DNA from: JAWLBR01 sp041687495 | GTDB taxonomy: Bacteria; Bacillota; Limnochordia; DTU087; JAAYGB01 | Assembly (NCBI GenBank): GCA_041687495.1 | Contig: JAWLBR010000081.1 | Coordinates: forward strand, 1 to 14,341 | Direction: 5' to 3' | Length of the DNA stretch: 14,341 nt | The notes under the pieces: model-generated | What the model was told of the DNA's origin: nothing | Database searches by the model: none | What the model saw: only the letters and a program-made list of their open reading frames with translations | Position numbers and translations under genes: made by a program | Part shown: piece after piece, positions 7,570 through 14,341 of the stretch | How the letters are laid out: each line of letters opens with the position of its first letter | Position numbering within the stretch: position 1 is the first letter of the stretch

Positions 7570-7853
7570 TAACAATCGAGTAGCGCTGGGACAACTACCC
7601 AAGACAAGACCTTGTCGAACTTGTTTTCTCGATGGGGTCTGTCTGCATTTTTAGCGCCGAGTTGAAGTTACACAAAAGACGGTTCTCCATACAACAAAGT
7701 AAAAAGAAGGAAATAAGGAAAAACACCAGAACTATCGCGACATTCGAGTTGAGTCCTTGGTGGGAGGGATGTCGATTAGCTGAAGCCCATGCCGTACTTG
7801 CAAAGGTTGGTGTGACAAGAGGGAACGGAAAACAGGAATAGGGAGGATTGCGT
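7570..7853 (+). promoter_or_regulatory. Intergenic leader of the ABC transporter operon, with palindrome
   Basis: About 300 bases without a supported gene separate the two operons. GACAAG-AC-CTTGTC (7603-7616) is a near-perfect dyad that could bind a dimeric repressor. A purine-rich stretch lies around 7700-7735. I found no good pair of -35 and -10 boxes; TTGAAG at 7662-7667 has no convincing partner. GGGAGG (7841-7846) is the ribosome site of the next gene. A 69-codon frame at 7632-7841 lacks a ribosome site and family resemblance and is not called. Confidence 0.35.
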
Positions 7854-9134
7854 ATGTATGGGAAATGGAAAGGCTTGAGTCTGGTAGTCGTGTTGGCTGT
7901 AATGCTGACGCTCACCAGCACTGCAATGGCCGAGAAAGTGACAATTACCTACTGGAGCGGTTGGGGTGGCTCAGAGCTTGAAGATCTCAAAGTGATAATT
8001 GAGGAATTCAACCAATCTCATCCTAACATTCAGGTGGAGACCACAACCATCTTCGGTGCCTATGAGAAGCTCTTAACTGCCATCGCCGGCGGTCGCAGTC
8101 CTGATGTAGTGTCGGCTGTGTGGGCATCTCAGTTGGCGGGCTTGGCTCACAACGGTGGGGTTATCCCACTGGATCAGTACATCGACGCTTCTAATCAAAT
8201 CAAGCCCGAGGACTTCTTCCCGTCATTGTGGCAATCGTTTCAGTACAACGGCAGCGTGTATGGATTGGCCGCAACCACTAATACCAACTTCATCGCCTAC
8301 AACAAGGCGATGTTCCGCGAGGCCGGATTCGATCCAGAAACCCCCCCGGCTGACCTAAACGAGCTGCAAACCGCCATGCGAAAGCTAACCCAGTGGGACG
8401 AAGAGGGCAACATTTCCCGCCTGGGGTATCAGCCTGGTGGATTGTTTAAGTGGGGCTTGGTGTTTGGCGGCAATTGGTATGACGAGTCTGCCAAGAAGGT
8501 TACTGCCACTGACTCCAAAAACGTTGAGGCTTTGCAGTGGCTGGCGGACTTCTGGTCAGAGTACGGTATCGAAAAGACGCAGAAGTTCACCGCTGGATTC
8601 GGCAACTACTGGAGCCCAAACAATCCATTTATGGTCGGGAAGTTAGCAATGCAGGACTACGGTGAGTGGTTGGCTCAGTTTGTAGATAAGTACAACCCAG
8701 ATCTGGAGTACGGAATGTTTGCCAATCCGAACCCTCCAGGGGGACGAGCAAACGTTACTACCTTTGGCGGCAGTGTCTTCTGTATTCCAACCGGAAGCAG
8801 CTATCCAGATGAGGCTTGGGAGTTTATTGAGTGGATTACCGGTGAATACGCACAGAAGAAGATCGCCCAGGTGTTTGCCAACATGCCACCTCGAAAGGCT
8901 GTGGCAGAAGACCCAGAACTCTTAGCTCAGATGCCGATTCTCAAGTTCGGGCTGCAGCTGCTCAATGGGCCGAATGCCTTTGCTGATTCTGTGGCTATTC
9001 CGGTGTGGGCTCAGTACCTCGAGGAAATTGGAAGAGCAGAAGAGCAGGTAACCAGAGGTCAGATGACCGCTGAGCAGGCTCTTAGAGATGTGGAGCGGAA
9101 AATTCAGCGGGAGCTGGATAGAGCGTTGCGCTAA
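7854..9134 (+). CDS. ABC transporter sugar-binding protein (extracellular, family 1)
   Basis: A 426-residue solute-binding protein of a carbohydrate (CUT1) importer. Residues 1-26 are a signal peptide: a short basic start (MYGKWKG), a hydrophobic core and AMA before E27. There is no lipobox cysteine, so the product should be a soluble secreted or periplasmic protein, or stay tethered by its uncleaved signal. The mature part starts VTITYWSGWGG, typical of the family, followed by ITAVAGG-like AIAGGRSPDVV and NKAMFREAGFDPETPPA, where binding proteins of this type recognise sugars. ATG 7854 lies seven bases after GGGAGG (7841-7846); TTG 7848 is too close to that site. It is the first gene of the operon, with the permeases next. 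The ligand is unknown, but an oligosaccharide or glycoside is likely. Confidence 0.92.
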   Translation: MYGKWKGLSLVVVLAVMLTLTSTAMAEKVTITYWSGWGGSELEDLKVIIEEFNQSHPNIQVETTTIFGAYEKLLTAIAGGRSPDVVSAVWASQLAGLAHNGGVIPLDQYIDASNQIKPEDFFPSLWQSFQYNGSVYGLAATTNTNFIAYNKAMFREAGFDPETPPADLNELQTAMRKLTQWDEEGNISRLGYQPGGLFKWGLVFGGNWYDESAKKVTATDSKNVEALQWLADFWSEYGIEKTQKFTAGFGNYWSPNNPFMVGKLAMQDYGEWLAQFVDKYNPDLEYGMFANPNPPGGRANVTTFGGSVFCIPTGSSYPDEAWEFIEWITGEYAQKKIAQVFANMPPRKAVAEDPELLAQMPILKFGLQLLNGPNAFADSVAIPVWAQYLEEIGRAEEQVTRGQMTAEQALRDVERKIQRELDRALR

Positions 9135-9144
9135 GTGAAAGATC

Positions 9145-9183
9145 AGCACTGCCTGCGTTGCTATATGCGGCGCAGGCGGTGTT
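9145..9183 (+). other. Stable intercistronic hairpin between binding protein and permeases
   Basis: AGCACTGCCTGCG (9145-9157) pairs with CGCAGGCGGTGTT (9171-9183) with two G-U pairs. The inner bases TTGC and GCGG extend the stem to about 17 base pairs around a TATAT loop. No T-run follows. In maltose-type operons such hairpins protect the binding-protein mRNA and keep permease levels lower, and that role is likely here. Confidence 0.65.
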
Positions 9184-9217
9184 CCTAGGACACACTTGTC
9201 GGAGGTGAGTTGATCGT

Positions 9218-10141
9218 ATGAACCGTTTCAGTGGCTCTCATACTTCCCGGAATTTGCGCAATGGATTACTGTTCGTCAGCCCATGGGTAATCGGTTTTCT
9301 GCTGTTTACTGCTTACCCAATCGTGGCATCTTTCTACTACAGCTTTACCGAATTCAATATTCTGCGACCACCAGAGTGGATTGGCCTGTTGGGGTATGAG
9401 GATTTGCTTTTCTATGATCCACTTTTTTGGATCTCCATCAAAAACACCTTATTCATGCTGGTTTTCAGTCTTCCTCCGTCGCTACTTTTGGCGCTGGCTT
9501 TGGCAACACTGCTGAACCAGGATATTCGCGGAAAAGCACTCTTCCGAACGGTGTTTTACCTCCCATCCATTCTTCCCGCTGTCGCCACCGCGATGCTGTG
9601 GATGTGGATCTTCAACCCCCAGTATGGGCTGCTCAACTCCATCCTCACGATGCTCTTTGGGATTGAGGGTCCTGGGTGGCTGGTAGACCCCAGATGGTCA
9701 AAGCCGGCGTTTGTAGTGATGGGGATGTGGGGTGTGGGAGGCACCATGGTCATCTTCCTAGCTGGTCTACAGGGGATACCGAAGCAGTTGTATGAATCTG
9801 AAGAAATCGATGGAGCCAACCCTTGGACTCAGTTTTGGCGAGTTACGTTTCCCATGTTGAGCCCAACTTTGTTTTTCAATCTGGTCATGGGGATCATTGG
9901 ATTGTTTCAGTACTTCACTGCTCCATACATCATGACTCGGGGTGTGGGCAGCAACGTTCCGCCGGGCAGCCCCTTGAACTCAACCCTGTTTTACGCTCTG
10001 TACCTGTTCCAGAACGCTTTTGCGTATTTCAAGATGGGATATGCCTCTGCCATGGCGTGGATTCTGTTCGTGCTGATTGTTCTAGCAACCTTGGTCGTCT
10101 TTAAGTCATCGGCCCGTTGGGTCTACTACGAGGGTCAGTGA
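9218..10141 (+). CDS. Sugar ABC transporter permease, MalF/UgpA type
   Basis: A 307-residue inner-membrane subunit of the CUT1 sugar importer with about six transmembrane helices: a first one near 15-40 after a short basic N-terminus, then segments near 73-100, 113-132, 163-184, 215-237 and 275-296. The cytoplasmic EAA loop that docks the ATPase reads YESEEIDGANPWTQFWRVTF (192-211) and is followed by PMLSP. GGAGGTGA (9201-9208) lies nine bases before ATG 9218. It comes after the binding-protein gene and the stable hairpin, and ends 13 bases before the second permease. Family and role are clear; substrate is not. Confidence 0.93.
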   Translation: MNRFSGSHTSRNLRNGLLFVSPWVIGFLLFTAYPIVASFYYSFTEFNILRPPEWIGLLGYEDLLFYDPLFWISIKNTLFMLVFSLPPSLLLALALATLLNQDIRGKALFRTVFYLPSILPAVATAMLWMWIFNPQYGLLNSILTMLFGIEGPGWLVDPRWSKPAFVVMGMWGVGGTMVIFLAGLQGIPKQLYESEEIDGANPWTQFWRVTFPMLSPTLFFNLVMGIIGLFQYFTAPYIMTRGVGSNVPPGSPLNSTLFYALYLFQNAFAYFKMGYASAMAWILFVLIVLATLVVFKSSARWVYYEGQ

Positions 10142-10154
10142 AAGGAGGATTACA

Positions 10155-11000
10155 ATGTCGGTCCATACTGGTTCTGTGGAGTGGTTCAAGCGCAAAGGCA
10201 TCGTTTATATTGCTCTGTGTCTATTGGGCGCAGCTTTTATTCTACCGTTCTTTTGGCTTGTATCGACATCTCTCAAACCTGATGCGCAGCTGTTTAAGTT
10301 TCCACCGATCTGGATTCCCAACCCAATTAAGTGGAGCAACTATCCTGACGCACTCAACTATATCCCGTTTGGCTTGTATCTAGGTAACACCCTAGCCATT
10401 GCCATCCCGGCTACACTTGGGGTGATGGTGTCTTCATCGGTTGTTGCTTATGGATTCTCTAGGATCGACTGGCCAGGCAGGGATGTGGTCTTTTTTGTTT
10501 TGGTCTGCACCATGATGCTTCCTTACCAGGTGACGATGATCCCGCTGTTTCTCGTCTTCCGAAACCTCGGTTGGGTTGGAACCTTCAAGCCTCTGATCAT
10601 CCCAGCCTTCTTTGGAGCCCCTTTTTCCATCTTCTTGCTGCGGCAGTTCTACATGACTCTGCCTATGGAATTGTCTGACGCTGCGAGAATCGATGGGTGC
10701 TCGGAGTTTGGGATCTATGGGCGGATTATCCTGCCTCTATCTAAGCCAGCCTTGGCGACAGTAGGATTGTTTAGCTTCATGGGTCATTGGAACGACTTCA
10801 TGGCTCCCCTGATTTACCTAGAAGACGACGCCAAGTACACCTTAGCACTGGGTTTGCAGCAGTTTCAGCGGCAGTTTGGAATGGAGTGGGGAATGCTGAT
10901 GGCCACTTCGGTAGTTATTTCCGTGCCAATCATCGTTCTCTTCTTCTTAACCCAAAAGACCTTCATTCAGGGAATTGCGCTGACCGGAATGAAGGGCTAG
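10155..11000 (+). CDS. Sugar ABC transporter permease, MalG/UgpE type
   Basis: A 281-residue second permease subunit of the same importer, with six predicted helices (near 16-38, 77-101, 111-134, 144-164, 198-220 and 248-267). The EAA motif is ELSDAARIDGCSEFGIYGRI (172-191), followed by ILPLSKPAL. The C-terminal QKTFIQGIALTGMKG is typical for MalG-type permeases. AAGGAGG (10142-10148) precedes ATG 10155. No ATP-binding subunit follows: the next gene encodes a UroD-family protein. CUT1 importers often borrow a shared MsmK/UgpC-type ATPase from elsewhere on the chromosome, so the system need not be incomplete. Confidence 0.93.
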   Translation: MSVHTGSVEWFKRKGIVYIALCLLGAAFILPFFWLVSTSLKPDAQLFKFPPIWIPNPIKWSNYPDALNYIPFGLYLGNTLAIAIPATLGVMVSSSVVAYGFSRIDWPGRDVVFFVLVCTMMLPYQVTMIPLFLVFRNLGWVGTFKPLIIPAFFGAPFSIFLLRQFYMTLPMELSDAARIDGCSEFGIYGRIILPLSKPALATVGLFSFMGHWNDFMAPLIYLEDDAKYTLALGLQQFQRQFGMEWGMLMATSVVISVPIIVLFFLTQKTFIQGIALTGMKG

Positions 11001-11066
11001 AGATCCCAAAGTGCTGCGTAAAACCACCTTTTCTTGGAGTTTTTCCAGATGGGAGTGTGGCCGAAG

Positions 11067-12158
11067 ATGAACGCAAAACAGCGGGTTATGGCCGCCATGG
11101 AGCTGAGGGAGCCGGATCGAGTGCCGGTGTTTCCAGTGATTACGGCTTACCAGGCGTCCCGCGTCACCAATGTCTCCTATAGAGACATTATCCTCAACCC
11201 TCAACTGGGTTTTGACGCGCTTGTTGCTGCATGGCGATTCTACCAGTTTGATGGATTTGAAGTTGGTTTGGGGCCTGGCCGTGACTACCAGGGGCGACAC
11301 CAGACAGAGACAGAAGGCGGAGTAGAGTACTTAGTTGATGGCTCCTCTGGGCGCAGAATTTCCCGATTGGAAGCTGATGACCTACCTGTTCCTTTAGACC
11401 GCACGCCGCCGGTGGTAGATCCCCAGGGCATTCAAAAGATCCAAGTGCGTTCGGCCGAGGAGATCATTGCCGACGGGTGTATCGAGCCGGTGCGAAGGTT
11501 GGTGGACACCGTTGGCGATGACGGATTTGTCGCAGGCACCGCCGCCAGTCAGTCGATGAATTTCCTGGTTGCCCAGCGGGGGTCCACTCAAGCGATGCTG
11601 GACCTCATCGACAACCCTAGCCTGGCCCACCGGATTATGGAACTGGGAACTGAGATATCCATTCAAGTGGGTAAGGCCCTAATTGCCGCGGGCGTTGATG
11701 GCATCTACATCGGCGACGCTTGGGCATCGGCCAGTATCATCTCTCCGGAGCAGTATCGAAGGTTCTGCATGCCTTACCACGCTCGAGCCGCTGAGGAGTT
11801 TCACCGGATGGGAGTAAAGGTCTATCTGCATATTTGCGGGAATGCTGATCCCATTTTGGAGATGATGGCAGACACGGGAGTGGATGCCATTGAACCTCTG
11901 GATCCGTTGGGAGGGGTGAACCTGGCTGCAGCCAAAAGGAGAGTCGGCCGCCGGTGCTGCCTTAAGGGTGGTCTCAACACCCTGACATTGCTGCGGGGTA
12001 CTCCCGAGGAAGTAGCCGCCGAGGTACGCAGCTGTATTAGAGATGCTGCCGAAGGAGGAGGATACCTCTTGGGTTCCGGCGATGACATTCCCCGGGATGC
12101 ACCAAAGGAGAATTTGCAGGCCATGGTCCAGGCTGCATGGGAGTACGGACGCTATTAG
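11067..12158 (+). CDS. Uroporphyrinogen-decarboxylase-superfamily protein, first copy
   Basis: A 363-residue cytoplasmic TIM-barrel protein of the UroD superfamily, which includes heme-pathway HemE and the cobamide-dependent methyltransferases MtaA, MtbA and CmuA. The N-terminus MNAKQRVMAAMELREPDRVPV is typical and supports ATG 11067; GGGAG (11051-11055) lies 11 bases upstream. ATG 11049, with GGAG nine bases before it, is the alternative. Other marks are GDAWASASIISPEQYRRFC (217-235) and the zinc-type motif HIC (H255, C257). The third zinc ligand of MtaA-like enzymes, a cysteine in the late GC.IP.-like segment, appears replaced: this copy reads GSGDDIPRDAP (336-346). It therefore may bind metal differently or not be a canonical methyltransferase. 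It is not likely HemE, given its position in a sugar-uptake operon and the divergent motifs. Confidence 0.83.
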   Translation: MNAKQRVMAAMELREPDRVPVFPVITAYQASRVTNVSYRDIILNPQLGFDALVAAWRFYQFDGFEVGLGPGRDYQGRHQTETEGGVEYLVDGSSGRRISRLEADDLPVPLDRTPPVVDPQGIQKIQVRSAEEIIADGCIEPVRRLVDTVGDDGFVAGTAASQSMNFLVAQRGSTQAMLDLIDNPSLAHRIMELGTEISIQVGKALIAAGVDGIYIGDAWASASIISPEQYRRFCMPYHARAAEEFHRMGVKVYLHICGNADPILEMMADTGVDAIEPLDPLGGVNLAAAKRRVGRRCCLKGGLNTLTLLRGTPEEVAAEVRSCIRDAAEGGGYLLGSGDDIPRDAPKENLQAMVQAAWEYGRY

Positions 12159-12184
12159 CTGAGAAAGAGGGGTGAGAAAGGCAG

Positions 12185-13333
12185 ATGCTTAGCTTCGATT
12201 ATGCTCGTCACAACGCGGAGGTGCGCAGGATTTGGGCGGCCTTTCACCGGGGACAACCAGAGCGGGTTCCTGTAGTGTTCAATTTCAGCCGGCGGTTTTG
12301 GCTCTTAACACCTAAACTCAACAGCCGGGGGTACACCTTCCGCGACTATTTCGAGGATCCAGATGTGATGATGCAGGTGCAGCTGGAGAGCAATAGATGG
12401 GTTCGGTTCAGCGTTTTGCAAGATCAGGAGATGGGGCTGCCTGAGAAGTGTTGGCCTGGAATCCATGTGGACTTTCAGAATAGCTACGAGGCAGGATGGT
12501 TTGGCTGTCCCATCGATTACATTGAAGGTGATGTGCCGGACACGCAGCCGATCCTGCAAGGGGACAAGAGGCTTTTGGATGAGCTGGAGCAGCCCGACCC
12601 CCTCACCGGGAATTTGATGAAGCGGGCATTTGAGTTTTACCAGTACTTTGAAGAAAGGCGCGGGACCGAGGACTTTTTTGGATTACCTATTGGTCCGACT
12701 ACCGGTCCGACTGGCACAGATGGCCCCTTCACCATCGCCTGCAACTTGCGGGGAACTATGCAGCTGTGCTTGGATCTGTATGAGGACCCGGAGTATGCTC
12801 ATCGACTGCTGTCCTTCGTCACCGATGGGATCATCGCCAGGTGCAAAGCTTGGATGAATCTGACTGGCCAAAGCTATCCCCGAGAAAACTGGGGGTTCGC
12901 CGATGACAGTGTTCAGCTGCTGTCCGAGCAGACGTATCGAGAGTTTGTTTTACCGTATCATCGGCGCTTAATTCAGGAGTTTGCGCAAGGACCTGTATCG
13001 ATTCATCTTTGCGGACAGGTCGCCCATCTGCTACCTATCCTAAAGGATGATCTAAACATCATGGGGTTCGATACTGGGTTTCCGGTGGATTTGGGGGAGC
13101 TGCGTAGGATGCTGGGGCCAGAAGTCCTCCTGCGCGGTAACGTTCATCCCGAGGTGCTTCGGCAGGGCCCGCCGGCCAAGATTGAGGATGCAGTACGGCG
13201 TGTTCTTACTTCGGGGGCTATGTTAGGAGGGCGTCTCATCTTGTGCGAAGGCAACAATGTGGCTCCGGGGACACCGGTTGAGAACTTTGCGATTATGTAT
13301 CAGACAGCCCAAAAGTACGGCAGGTACAGCTAA
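12185..13333 (+). CDS. Uroporphyrinogen-decarboxylase-superfamily protein, second copy
   Basis: A 382-residue paralogue of the upstream protein, from a distinct branch of the UroD superfamily. It opens with RIWAAFHRGQPERVPVVFNF (15-34), carries GFADDSVQLLSEQTYREF (237-254), a zinc-type HLC (H274, C276), and a late segment LILCEGNNVAPGTPVEN (351-367) with a cysteine at 354. That cysteine is 78 residues after C276, similar to the spacing in the H-x-C-xn-C zinc site of MtaA-type methyltransferases, so a zinc site is possible. No signal peptide is seen. ATG 12185 has GAGGGGTGAG (12167-12176) upstream, 26 bases after the previous stop. It is the last gene of the ABC operon. A role in removing a methyl or other C1 group from an imported substrate is plausible, but no corrinoid protein gene lies in the window. 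Confidence 0.83.
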   Translation: MLSFDYARHNAEVRRIWAAFHRGQPERVPVVFNFSRRFWLLTPKLNSRGYTFRDYFEDPDVMMQVQLESNRWVRFSVLQDQEMGLPEKCWPGIHVDFQNSYEAGWFGCPIDYIEGDVPDTQPILQGDKRLLDELEQPDPLTGNLMKRAFEFYQYFEERRGTEDFFGLPIGPTTGPTGTDGPFTIACNLRGTMQLCLDLYEDPEYAHRLLSFVTDGIIARCKAWMNLTGQSYPRENWGFADDSVQLLSEQTYREFVLPYHRRLIQEFAQGPVSIHLCGQVAHLLPILKDDLNIMGFDTGFPVDLGELRRMLGPEVLLRGNVHPEVLRQGPPAKIEDAVRRVLTSGAMLGGRLILCEGNNVAPGTPVENFAIMYQTAQKYGRYS

Positions 13334-13338
13334 AAAGG

Positions 13339-13370
13339 ACCCCGGCCAGGCTCATCCCGGTCGGGGTTTT
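13339..13370. terminator. Rho-independent terminator, apparently bidirectional
   Basis: ACCCCGGCC (13339-13347) pairs with GGTCGGGGT (13359-13367), nine base pairs with one G-U, around an 11-base loop. TTTT follows on the + strand (13367-13370), and an A-run (13332-13336) gives a T-run on the minus strand. It begins six bases after the second UroD stop and sits between two converging genes, so it can serve both. Confidence 0.88.
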
Positions 13371-13378
13371 GGATCTGT

Positions 13379-14197
13379 CTAGTCATTGTCACCAAGGTAT
13401 TCGTGGGCCAGAACTAGCCACACACTAGATGTCCACGTATAAGCTCGATCACGCAGTCCGTCACCGGTTAAGGCGTCATAGTTTTCCGCAAATCCGCTTT
13501 TGACGGCCATTTTGGTAAATCTGCTGCAGATTTTGTGCACTAGCTCTTGCTCGCCGAGGCTAGCCAAACCATCGACAATGAGCATGGTGGAGGGAGCCCA
13601 GATGGGTCCGCGCCAATATCCATCAGACTGGTAATATGAACTGTGGATGGACTCGGTCGCCAGCCCGTAGTCAGTAAGGAATCCGGCTCCATCTGCTAGC
13701 CCTCGCACCAAGGCCTGTTGCACATTCTCTGGTAGACGTTTGCCGAGGATAATGGGTACGTACAGAAGCAGACTATCCGAGTTTACTGCTGTTCCTTGGC
13801 AGTTTCTAGCTAGGGGACGAGTGCCTGTCAGCAGCTGGGTCTGTAGCCTCGCCAGCAAAATCTGCGCCTTTGCCATCCACTCTTGAGATTCACTGCTGTA
13901 TCCCAGCTTTTCGGCTATTAGGGCTAGCACTTCCATCTGGATTACTAGGAAGGCGGCGAGGTCTGGGCTTTCCACCGGTGGGTTTGCCAAGAACACAGTG
14001 GAATTGTCCCATCCGGAGTCGTTGCCGTGATGGTACTCGGGAAGTCCATTCCCGTTTGCGTCTCTTTCCGCAAACCACCAACTGGTCCACCGGCATAGCG
14101 GGCCATAGATCTCCCGTAGCTGATCCGTACCGATCCAGCTGGTGTTTTCCATCATTTTACTTATTATAACGAGATCGTCCATTTTCCTGATATTCAC
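13379..14197 (-). CDS. GH63/MGH1-like glycosidase, N-terminally truncated (probable pseudogene)
   Basis: A 272-residue reading frame, starting at GTG 14197, that matches the C-terminal part of an (alpha/alpha)6-barrel glycosidase of the GH63/mannosylglycerate-hydrolase-like group. Conserved pieces are YGPLCRWTSWWF (31-42), GLPEYHHGNDSGWDNST (51-67), SDGYWRGPIWAPS (191-203) and GFAENYDALTGDG (235-247). By comparison with E. coli YgjK, D64 (in GWDNS) should be the acid and E238 (in AENY) the base, so both are kept. Full members are over 400 residues; roughly the first 120-190 residues of the barrel are missing. Family-like sequence stops about residue 14 (near 14160), and the frame is closed by a stop about 40 bases above GTG 14197. 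No upstream frame within the window restores the missing part. It most likely is a broken gene at a rearrangement point and would not fold normally. Its orientation is opposite to the rest. Confidence 0.72.
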   Translation of the reverse strand: MNIRKMDDLVIISKMMENTSWIGTDQLREIYGPLCRWTSWWFAERDANGNGLPEYHHGNDSGWDNSTVFLANPPVESPDLAAFLVIQMEVLALIAEKLGYSSESQEWMAKAQILLARLQTQLLTGTRPLARNCQGTAVNSDSLLLYVPIILGKRLPENVQQALVRGLADGAGFLTDYGLATESIHSSYYQSDGYWRGPIWAPSTMLIVDGLASLGEQELVHKICSRFTKMAVKSGFAENYDALTGDGLRDRAYTWTSSVWLVLAHEYLGDND

Positions 14198-14245
14198 AAT
14201 AGTCAGCTTTTTGTTATGGCTTTCTACTGCCTACGTAATATCAGG
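14186..14245. repeat. Nine-base inverted repeat at the glycosidase break
   Basis: CCTGATATT (14186-14194) and AATATCAGG (14237-14245) are exact inverted copies 42 bases apart. They lie just beyond the point where glycosidase homology ends and flank the possible start of the rightward frame. They could be a regulatory dyad or part of a mobile element end; chance is possible. Confidence 0.4.
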
Positions 14246-14341
14246 CCTGGAGACATGGCCCTTTCACCGGCTGAACAGCAGACCGCCCTGGAAATGGACC
14301 TTCAGACCCTCCGGCAACTCTATGAACAAAACCGGGAAAAC
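14216..14341 (+). CDS. Partial frame running off the window, unknown product
   Basis: A frame open to the window end, with ATG 14216 and a second ATG at 14255. The predicted piece includes MALSPAEQQTALEMDLQTLR followed by QLYEQNREN, which looks like an amphipathic helix at the start of a real protein. Neither ATG has a good Shine-Dalgarno (GGAG at 14249-14252 is only two bases from ATG 14255). I do not recognise the family. Because it lies directly across the break in the glycosidase gene, a transposase or other inserted gene is possible, but nothing in the 42 visible codons proves it. Confidence 0.35.
   Translation, partial: MAFYCLRNIRPGDMALSPAEQQTALEMDLQTLRQLYEQNREN

Noticed and set aside
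7632..7841. 69-codon + strand frame in the leader of the ABC operon
   Set aside because: There is no Shine-Dalgarno before the ATG, the composition is basic and low in structure, and it matches no family I know. It is likely a chance frame in an untranslated leader.
11067..13333. Calling either UroD-family gene hemE
   Set aside because: Both lie in a sugar transporter operon, are paralogous but divergent, and carry HxC motifs of the methyltransferase-like branch. No other heme gene is nearby.
1..14341. CRISPR array, tRNA, rRNA or riboswitch
   Set aside because: I saw no regularly spaced repeats, no tRNA-like cloverleaf in the gaps, and no known riboswitch core. Gaps are mostly too short, though reading by eye could miss a divergent small RNA.

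Overview
The window reads as chromosomal DNA of an anaerobic, saprophytic bacterium of Bacillota type. GC is moderate, slightly above 50% by eye. Nearly every start has a strong GGAGG-type Shine-Dalgarno, genes are packed head to tail, and the content is carbohydrate-related. The one exported protein, a sugar-binding protein, has a type I signal peptide and no lipobox cysteine. That is unusual for a monoderm and leaves a diderm lineage possible. No species can be named from the sequence.

Region A (about 175-7532, all + strand) holds six genes: a class I SAM methyltransferase, an APH-fold small-molecule kinase, a fucose-permease-like MFS transporter, a GH33-type sialidase without a signal peptide, a small nucleotidyltransferase, and an ADP-ribosylglycohydrolase-family protein with extra C-terminal beta-sandwich domains. 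The MFS stop overlaps the ATG of the sialidase frame, and a stable RNA hairpin follows the sialidase stop. The layout suggests an operon that imports a small glycoside and cleaves, phosphorylates and modifies it in the cytoplasm; the substrate cannot be read from sequence.

Region B (7533-7853) is the only long gap without a gene. It holds a hairpin just after region A, a near-perfect palindrome that could be an operator, and the leader of the next operon. I found no convincing sigma-70 promoter in it.

Region C (7854-13333, + strand) is a CUT1-type ABC sugar importer (binding protein and two permeases, no ATPase) followed by two divergent uroporphyrinogen-decarboxylase-superfamily proteins. 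A very stable hairpin separates the binding-protein gene from the permease genes, as in many maltose-type operons. The operon ends at a strong terminator that appears usable from both sides.

Region D (13379-14341) holds a converging minus-strand fragment of a GH63/MGH1-like (alpha/alpha)6-barrel glycosidase. It keeps both probable catalytic residues but lacks the first part of the barrel. Homology stops near 14160, and beyond it lies unrelated sequence with the start of a + strand reading frame that runs off the window. This looks like a gene broken by an insertion or rearrangement.

Together the window is a carbohydrate or glycoside acquisition locus with two separate uptake systems (MFS and ABC). 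Its least-explained parts are the two UroD paralogues, the modular ADP-ribosylglycohydrolase protein, the kinase/nucleotidyltransferase/methyltransferase set, and the in-frame open extension after the sialidase stop.
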